64,000 bases of DNA, from positions 1,116,001 through 1,180,000 of the forward strand of contig JAXBDG010000008.1 in NCBI GenBank assembly GCA_036320915.1, read 5' to 3'. Of this stretch, positions 58,226 through 64,000 are shown piece by piece. The notes below the pieces were generated by a model. It ran no database searches and was not told the origin of the DNA. It worked only from the letters and a program-made list of their open reading frames with translations. How positions within the stretch are numbered: position 1 is the stretch's first letter; each line of letters starts with the position of its first letter. This DNA is from Linnemannia elongata (Eukaryota; Mortierellomycota; Mortierellomycetes; Mortierellales; Mortierellaceae). The translations under genes and the position numbers were made by a program.

Positions 58226-61200
58226 CTAAGCTGGCTGCTTCATTTTGGCAGCATATGTCCTCTTCAGCTTGGCGACAATGCCTGTCTGCTTGGCCTGCCT
58301 GAATAGCCTCCTCGCAATCTTCAATAGCCGCTCGTCGTCCTGAATGTCCATCTTTGCGTTCAGCATCTCCATCGTCCGCTCAAAGTTATTGAGAACCAAC
58401 GTCTCTATGTAAGGTTAATGGATGAGGAAAGTCGAAGCCTGTTAATACAATACTCAAACCGCGTCTTTCATGGTAGCACCGCGCCGGTGTAAGTAAAAAA
58501 AACTGACAACTACACCCACTTACGTTCGTGATACTTTAAGAGGGCTAAAGCCATGAAATAGAGCCAGTCAAAGCCCTCAAGTAGCAAGATGTCCCATATC
58601 CGAAGCAGTGTCCGGTAAGGGACAACACCTGCCGAATAGAGAGTAATGTACCAACGCGATGCGTAGCTTGGCGTTGCAATTCCCATCGTTTCCTAAGAAT
58701 GGGCGTCAAGAGAAGAGGTCAATAATCTGGTCTCTCATGCTCTGATTTGAATGCACTAATGATCTGAGCAGGCAAAAGTTGGCATTAGAGCGTGAACTTA
58801 CAAGAGCCTGGAAGACGTTGGGTGCATAGATCTTTGTCAATTCTTCCTGAATGAAGAATGCTTCAAACAGCGCCGGGAAGCCAGGAACAACAAGCTCGTT
58901 GATGTTGTACCGGTCAAACAGCTGAGCTAAGAGCACAAACGTTTTCTATTGAAAGTGAGAATGATTACGAAGGTCCCAATGTCAGCATGCATCGTTGACG
59001 GCTCGTTAAGGAAGATATCATTCGTAGGACCCAGAAGTTTTTACCTCAGCGTCAAAGAAGGTCAGCATGGTAGCAACTACGCTTGCCATTCCTTGACAGT
59101 ATCCGACGCGGTTGTTGTAGTTGGAGTATGCCTTTAAGACCTTAAAGAGTGCACACTGTCTTATCAATTTGGAATAGAGACAAAGAACAGTAAGATTAGC
59201 GCGCCATGTTCTCGAGACTGTCAGGTCCAACATATCAACGAAATACCACAACAATCCTTCAAGTGCCACATACCCTGGTCCAAAGCGAGTCCTGAACATG
59301 ATATGACCATGCATTGTCCTAGTTGATGAGAGATAGAGTAGCACTGTGTTCAGTCTCTATGTTCTTGGTATCCAGTGGTCGATCCCAGCAAAATAGGAGC
59401 CCACTTTACCTTGGGATATCCAGGTCGATCTGCTCTTCTTCCGGCGATGAAATTTCGAGCATATCCTAAATGTAATTTGCAAGAGAAACAATACGTGAGG
59501 TATGAGCATAAACGGAACAACATTAATGCCGATACACCCCCCTATCCCGAGAACCACGTAACAACAGCCTCTGCTCCCGTGTATCTAATGGATGACATAC
59601 GTGGTATATTTGGCGGATGTTTGGATCAAAGCCTGCAGATCGCTTGGTGATGAGGTGGCTCCTACAAAAGAAAAAAAATGGCAGAGTTGTTAGAAAAAAA
59701 GCGCGTTTCATTTAGAGCCATCGAAATGTCATAGATGTAAGACACCAGAGCAGACTTGTTCATTTCTTTTCTTTACCATGCAGCAGCTCGCCAGCAGTCG
59801 GGGATGCCCTTGTAAACACGAGACACAAACTGCAGTAAACACACATTCCAGAGAAAAGGAATAGTTAGCCTGTGTCGTTTCTGCAAGGTGCATAACCAAA
59901 ATTTGGTCAAACCTACTATTTTTACTCCTGCAGAGTCAATGGGGGTGAAATGCGTTTTTCTTTTTTCTTTCACCCTTTCTTCTCTCTTTAATACTCTCGA
60001 TCTGGTGTTTGTTTACCTTTTGGTGGTCTGAAAAGGAGTATTCGATCTCGTTTGCTTCCGAAGTGTATTGCTTCGCCATCCGCGCCCACTTTAGACTTCT
60101 CTCTTGTTCCTTTGCAACAATCTTGGCCTGTTTCCTATTAAAGAATTGGTCACGACACGGACATAGACACGTTAGTTTTAGTGTCATTGACAACTGAGCA
60201 GGAAATAGGGGCGACTTGACTGAGAGTCTACCATTTTCCACACTTACTTTGCCTCTTGTGTGCCCCGCACGGACGTCTGTGACGACGAAATGGTCGAGGT
60301 TTGACCATTTTTCCTGTCTGCAGTTGGTGTGCGCCCCTCTTCTACCAAGAAACCATATCTATTCCATTTATAACAACAAAATGTGAGTTAACATCGTCCT
60401 CCTCTCTTCCATGGTCGCATCATAACTGACAAAAGAAACACGCATAATAATAGGAATCGCCACTTCAGCCCCACCAAAGGCTCGAAAAAAAAGAAAAAAA
60501 AAATAGCATTGAATATCAGCTGTTGAATGTAAAATTAATCATAATCTTAACGAACCTATCCACTAAACCATAGAGCTTTTCGTCCATGGGTGCAATGGCA
60601 GGTGCAGTTGAGTCGTCTCCGCTTCGGCAATAGTTGGCACTGATGTCTCGAGGAATGGAGGTCATGGACCAGGCAGGAGACAGCGCACCTCCTCCAATGC
60701 CGGATCCCAAATTGACAGCAGTCTGTCCAGCCCCTCCGCTGAGAATCATGCTAGATTCTGCAATCATGCGTCGCCGACCTGTGGAGGTGAGGGAGGAGGA
60801 TGCTGAAGTCGGGGGTGACTTGGTATGTCGGGTGGGGGAGGTCATGGACATGTCCATCTCTGTGTATGCGATAGCACTGTCCTCAATGCTGAAGCTACTC
60901 GTGCTCACTATCTCCTGGTCGTGGGTGTCCTTGTGATCGGTTGAGTCCACAGACGGTCTGCCGAATATCCTTGACGACTCGGATGGATAGAAGGAGGACC
61001 GGTCAGGCTGGATTACTTCTTTTTGCCGTGCTGCTGCTGACGCAGATGCCGATGCCGATGCTTGAAAGCTATGTTCTATCGGAATATTTGAGGCGTTGAT
61101 GAGTTGCCGGGTCAAAGCACTAACTATTGTTGTGGTTGGAGGAGGCAAAGACGATCCATGTAGTGTGTCCGTGCCTAGGTCGAGTGGTACATTGATGTTT

Positions 61201-61529
61201 TTGTTGATAGGCTTGGGTAATTGAGCTAACATTGTTGTCGTCGTCGTTGTGGTTGCTGTTACAAAAGAGTTGGCCAAGTGTGGTGTTTGAGGAGAAGCAT
61301 TGACTGCTGTGCTGTGGAACAATAGGTCGAGGGCTGCATGGTTTGTGGGGTCAGCATGAATGTCGAGGTGAGCTGAGGGGTCAATGGGAGAAGAAGTGGG
61401 AACCACTGTGGAGATGGACTCGGAGGAGGTAAGGTCGAGACGAGAGATGGATGCAGACTTTTGAGAGAAGGAGCCAGCAGTTGTTGGGGAGGGCCAGGAA
61501 GGTGGCTCGGTGCTGGTGGTTGTGGTCAT
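58226..61529 (-). CDS. TBC-domain Rab GTPase-activating protein
   Basis: Eleven exons give 674 aa: 61529-60556, 60358-60248, 60134-60017, 59829-59777, 59661-59601, 59465-59410, 59318-59274, 59159-59045, 58945-58802, 58692-58524 and 58404-58226. Residues 1-320 are disordered Ser/Thr/Pro-rich. LYGLVDRYGFLVEEG then leads into the TBC domain (about 400-610). The domain has the arginine finger in KGIPDCWR (R415), DIPRTMHGH, RVGYCQGM with the glutamine finger (Q495), and LFDRYNINELVVPGFPAL. It ends with PYRTLLRIWDILLLEGFDWL. A basic helical C-terminus follows (DERLLKIARRLFRQAKQ). Both catalytic fingers are present, so it should be active. The target Rab cannot be read. The first donor (AG|gttcgt) is weak and is the least certain junction. 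Confidence 0.88.
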
Positions 61530-62566
61530 TACTGACCGTTTATGACGGAGATGAGAGGAGAGAGAAAGAGAGAGAGAGCGAAAGGAGGAGCGGAAGGAAG
61601 AGACGAGAGAGAGAGAGAAGGAAAAAGGAAAGGAAAGAGAAAGCGGGGTCAAGTTGAAAGTCAAGGAGGAGAGAAGGAGAGAAGAAGGGACGGAGAAGGT
61701 TCGGCGGTGGTGGTGGTAGTGGCGGAGGAGGAAGAAGAAAATTGAAAGACAGAAAGGTGCTTGCAAGACAAAGAAAAAAAGGGAATGAGGACAACGACGT
61801 CAAGGACGACGACAATGAATGAAGAGGAGGATCAGGGCGGATGCGAAGGTGTGTTTGTCAGACTGGAGATGGTGAGAAGAGAAGAAAGTGAATGACCTCT
61901 GGTCTGGATTGTAATTCACCAGGCCCAGAGAAGACGAAGGATGAATGAGAGAGAAGAGAGAAAAAGAGAGAGAGAGAGGGAGAAAAGGAAAAAGGGATAG
62001 AAGGATAAGGGAGAGAGCAGAAAAGGGAGTGAGCGAGAGAGAAAAGAGAGAGAGAGAGAGAGCGAGAGAAGGAGGGGAAGAGAAAGAGGGGGGTTAAAGG
62101 GAGATAGGAAGAGAAAGAAGAAAAAGTAGAGAGAGAGAGCAACGGTTGGGTTGGCATAGGGTTGTTGTTGTTGTTGTTGTTGTTGTTACTATTGTTGTTT
62201 GATGCAATTGATGCTTGTTGTTAAATGCTGTTGACAACTTGACACTTTTGTGAAAATCAACAACATTAGTGCACCCTGTATGTGGCGCACTCGGCTGAGT
62301 TGGAAGCAATGGGGGTTGTTGTCTGTTGGCCATTGCGGCGAATCACAATATCGTTATTGCATATTGAGATTGGCATGATTGACATGATTAACATGCCTTT
62401 TCTTAAAAGTACTATCTCATATATCGATTGCTTGACATGATCCGATGCAAAAGGAAGCAAGTTCCATATAAAAAATAAAATAAAAAAACATAGCACAACC
62501 ATAGACGGGGGTTTACTATTAACGATACCTTGAGAGCCAGTCAGGAGGCAAAAGGTATCCAATTCA

Positions 62567-62573
62567 TATAAAA
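62567..62573 (+). promoter_or_regulatory. TATA box upstream of a candidate small gene
   Basis: TATAAAA 76-82 nt before gccaccATG, with a CA-rich leader between them, the same spacing as in the repeat-protein gene. Confidence 0.4.
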
Positions 62574-62648
62574 CGCATCTTACACCTCACCAACAGACCA
62601 CACACACGCCCTCACATCTCCAAGTGTACATCAATAAGGCTCGCCACC

Positions 62649-62683
62649 ATGCAGAAAAAAGAAGACGCCAATGACGCGTCAAA
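62649..62683 (+). CDS. Candidate first exon of an unidentified small gene
   Basis: ATG in a perfect gccaccATGC context encodes MQKKEDANDAS plus two bases before a strong gtaagg donor. A TATA box and an ACACACC-rich leader precede it. I could not settle the downstream exons: a caatccag acceptor at 62806-62813 keeps a frame open to 63036, but the translation becomes low complexity. The gene would have to end before the M20 gene at 63376. If unspliced, the frame stops after MQKKEDANDASK. It could be a short stress-type transcript, a pseudogene start, or chance. Confidence 0.25.
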
Positions 62684-63375
62684 GTAAGGGACCACCCCCC
62701 TCCTCAGTGCCTAGGGACAATGACACCAATGTGGTTCATCAAACACCACCATGAAACCACACTGCAACGGTGGTGTTGATGGTGGCCGTGATGGTGGTGT
62801 CCTTTCAATCCAGGCTGGGGCCCAATTATCGTATCTGTTCATTTTTAATACCCCACATCGAAGGGCTGGCAATCTGGAGATCAACTTTCTCTCTCTCTCT
62901 CTCTCCTTCATTCCCATCCTTATTCTCAGTCCCTCGTTCTCTCGTAGCTTCCTTCTCTCCTGCCAATCTTGTCACCATCACTTCTCAGATCGAGCATCGG
63001 CCAAGTAAAGAAGACAAAACAAACATTTCAGGTTGAGAACAAGAAAGTAGCCCGTTGGCTGATATGCTCTCTATGTTTTCTTCTCACTCCTTTCGATAAC
63101 ACTGTCTTGATCCTTGAGAGCAGAAAGGATCAAAAAAGCAAGATGCAGATAGAAAGAAATAAAGGGGAGAGCAAAATCAAGGAGAAGAAGGAGGATCCGA
63201 AAATCATGCAAGGAATACTCAACACAGGCAAAACCAAAACACCTTATTTTTTTGTTGAACAGCATAACACCATCACCACACCATTGGAGAAGATAAGACA
63301 AATAATACACCGAAAATACAACAAAGGTTCATTCTCTACTCTGCCTTCTTTTCTACTACGTGCTTCTTCTCAGTT

Positions 63376-64000
63376 CTAGACCTGCGTTTCAAAGTCCTGT
63401 TTGACAGCCTTGAGGAACACCGAGTCGACAATGCACTCCAAGCCAGTCAGGGCCAAGCTCTTGGATGCTCTCAAAGTCGCAACATGTGCAATGGGCTGAG
63501 CAGCAGCATGGGCAAACGCATTGGTGTGAAGTCCCATCGTCTTGTCGTCCTCGCCAATCAAATTCAGAATGTTGAACATTGGGTGGATACCGGGGAGGGC
63601 ATAGGTAAGGTTGCCCATGTCAGTCGATCCAGAGAGCTTGGACATTTGCTCCTGCTTTGAACCGTATTTGACGCCTTGGTTGTTCATATAATGCTCAAAC
63701 TTGCGCGCCAACGGGTCGTTCGTGATAATGTCTATCGTGCATATAAAAAAAAATGAAATGAGATGGTTTAGTACATTGCGACGAGCTTTAACATTGACTG
63801 ACGAGACAATGGATCGGATAAGCAATAATACGTACCCTTGTAGGGAACGCCCCAGGTCAATTTGACAGTGCATCCGGTAGAGGTAGCAGCACCCTTAAAA
63901 ATCTTCTCGACACGCTTCTTGAGGACCTCAACCTCCACAAACTTGGGAGCACGTACAGTGTAAACCGACTTCGTGTAATCAGGAATAATATTGGCAGCCT
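63376..64000 (-). CDS. M20-family amidohydrolase/peptidase (PM20D2-like), 5' part outside window
   Basis: Two exons are visible: 64000-63836 (runs off the window) and 63731-63376 with the stop, joined in phase. Visible residues include a dimerisation-type segment (SVYTVRAPKFVEVEVLKKRV, TVKLTWGVPYKDII). GSTDMGNLTYALPGIHPMFN follows, the C-terminal metal/substrate-site motif of M20 aminoacylase-like amidohydrolases (STDMGN with IHP), and the C-terminal part of the fold (HTNAFAHAAAQPIAH). PM20D2 relatives hydrolyse dipeptide side products such as beta-alanyl-lysine. The fungal substrate is unknown. Partial at the 5' end. Confidence 0.82.

Larger units (their letters stand above)
61530..63375. 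other. Intergenic region with RabGAP promoter and a doubtful small gene
   Basis: 61535-61700 and 61930-62145 are purine-rich on +, so CT-rich in RabGAP sense. A (GTT)n run lies at 62161-62189. A TATA box plus Kozak-type ATG at 62567-62651 is annotated separately. 62885-62960 is CT-rich on +. Confidence 0.5.

Noticed and set aside
1..64000. Mobile elements, CRISPR arrays, rRNA/tRNA genes, virus-like genes
   Set aside because: No transposase, reverse transcriptase, integrase, terminal repeat pair, regularly spaced repeat array or viral protein was recognised on either strand.

Overview
This is a 64 kb stretch of eukaryotic nuclear DNA from a fungus. About twenty protein genes lie on both strands. 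Most are split by short GT-AG introns (about 50-300 nt, a few of 0.4-1 kb). The products are typical fungal housekeeping proteins: Kgd1, Sac1, Snu13, Prp46, Ebp2, importin alpha, 14-3-3 and Isc1. Several features suggest an early-diverging fungus, most likely Mortierellomycotina (Mortierella/Linnemannia-like) or another Mucoromycota: a GT10 fucosyltransferase, an apocarotenoid oxygenase, a FRAY-type STE20 kinase, many introns, and CT-rich promoters. That placement is inference; no rRNA or species marker lies in the window.

Layout. 0-9.7 kb: a Vtc1-like membrane protein (+), a DUF4442 hot-dog protein (+), and a vacuolar-type Ca2+/H+ exchanger (-). 9.7-16.5 kb: a His-rich, Gly/Thr/Gln/Met-repeat protein (+), an Isc1-type inositol phosphosphingolipid phospholipase C (-), and a FRAY/OSR1-like kinase (-) with five RFxV motifs in its tail. 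18-25 kb: importin alpha (+), Ebp2 (-), and a carotenoid-oxygenase family enzyme (-). 26.5-35 kb: Prp46/PLRG1 (+), 14-3-3 (+), and an F-box-like protein (-). 35.2-40.7 kb: a long microsatellite-rich stretch with no convincing gene. 40.7-52.2 kb: otubain (-), Sac1 phosphatase (-), 2-oxoglutarate dehydrogenase E1 (+), and Snu13 (+). 53-64 kb: GT10 fucosyltransferase (-), an LRR protein (-), a TBC RabGAP (-), a doubtful small gene (+), and a 5'-truncated M20 amidohydrolase (-).

There is no operon-like organisation. Functional themes are scattered: calcium, phosphate and lipid signalling membranes (Vtc1-like, CAX, Isc1, Sac1), nucleolar/spliceosomal RNA work (Ebp2, Snu13, Prp46), ubiquitin (otubain, F-box-like), trafficking (RabGAP, importin), and central metabolism (Kgd1). 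I saw no transposon, tRNA, rRNA, CRISPR array or virus-like gene. All gene models were spliced by eye. Each joined coding sequence stays in frame through every junction, which is the main support for the intron coordinates.

The most unusual observations are: the RFxV-repeat kinase tail; an 18-nt microexon carrying the otubain catalytic cysteine; a GC-AG intron inside the kinase HRD motif; and the repeat protein with its duplicated C-terminal module and G-rich, AGGGG-containing upstream element.
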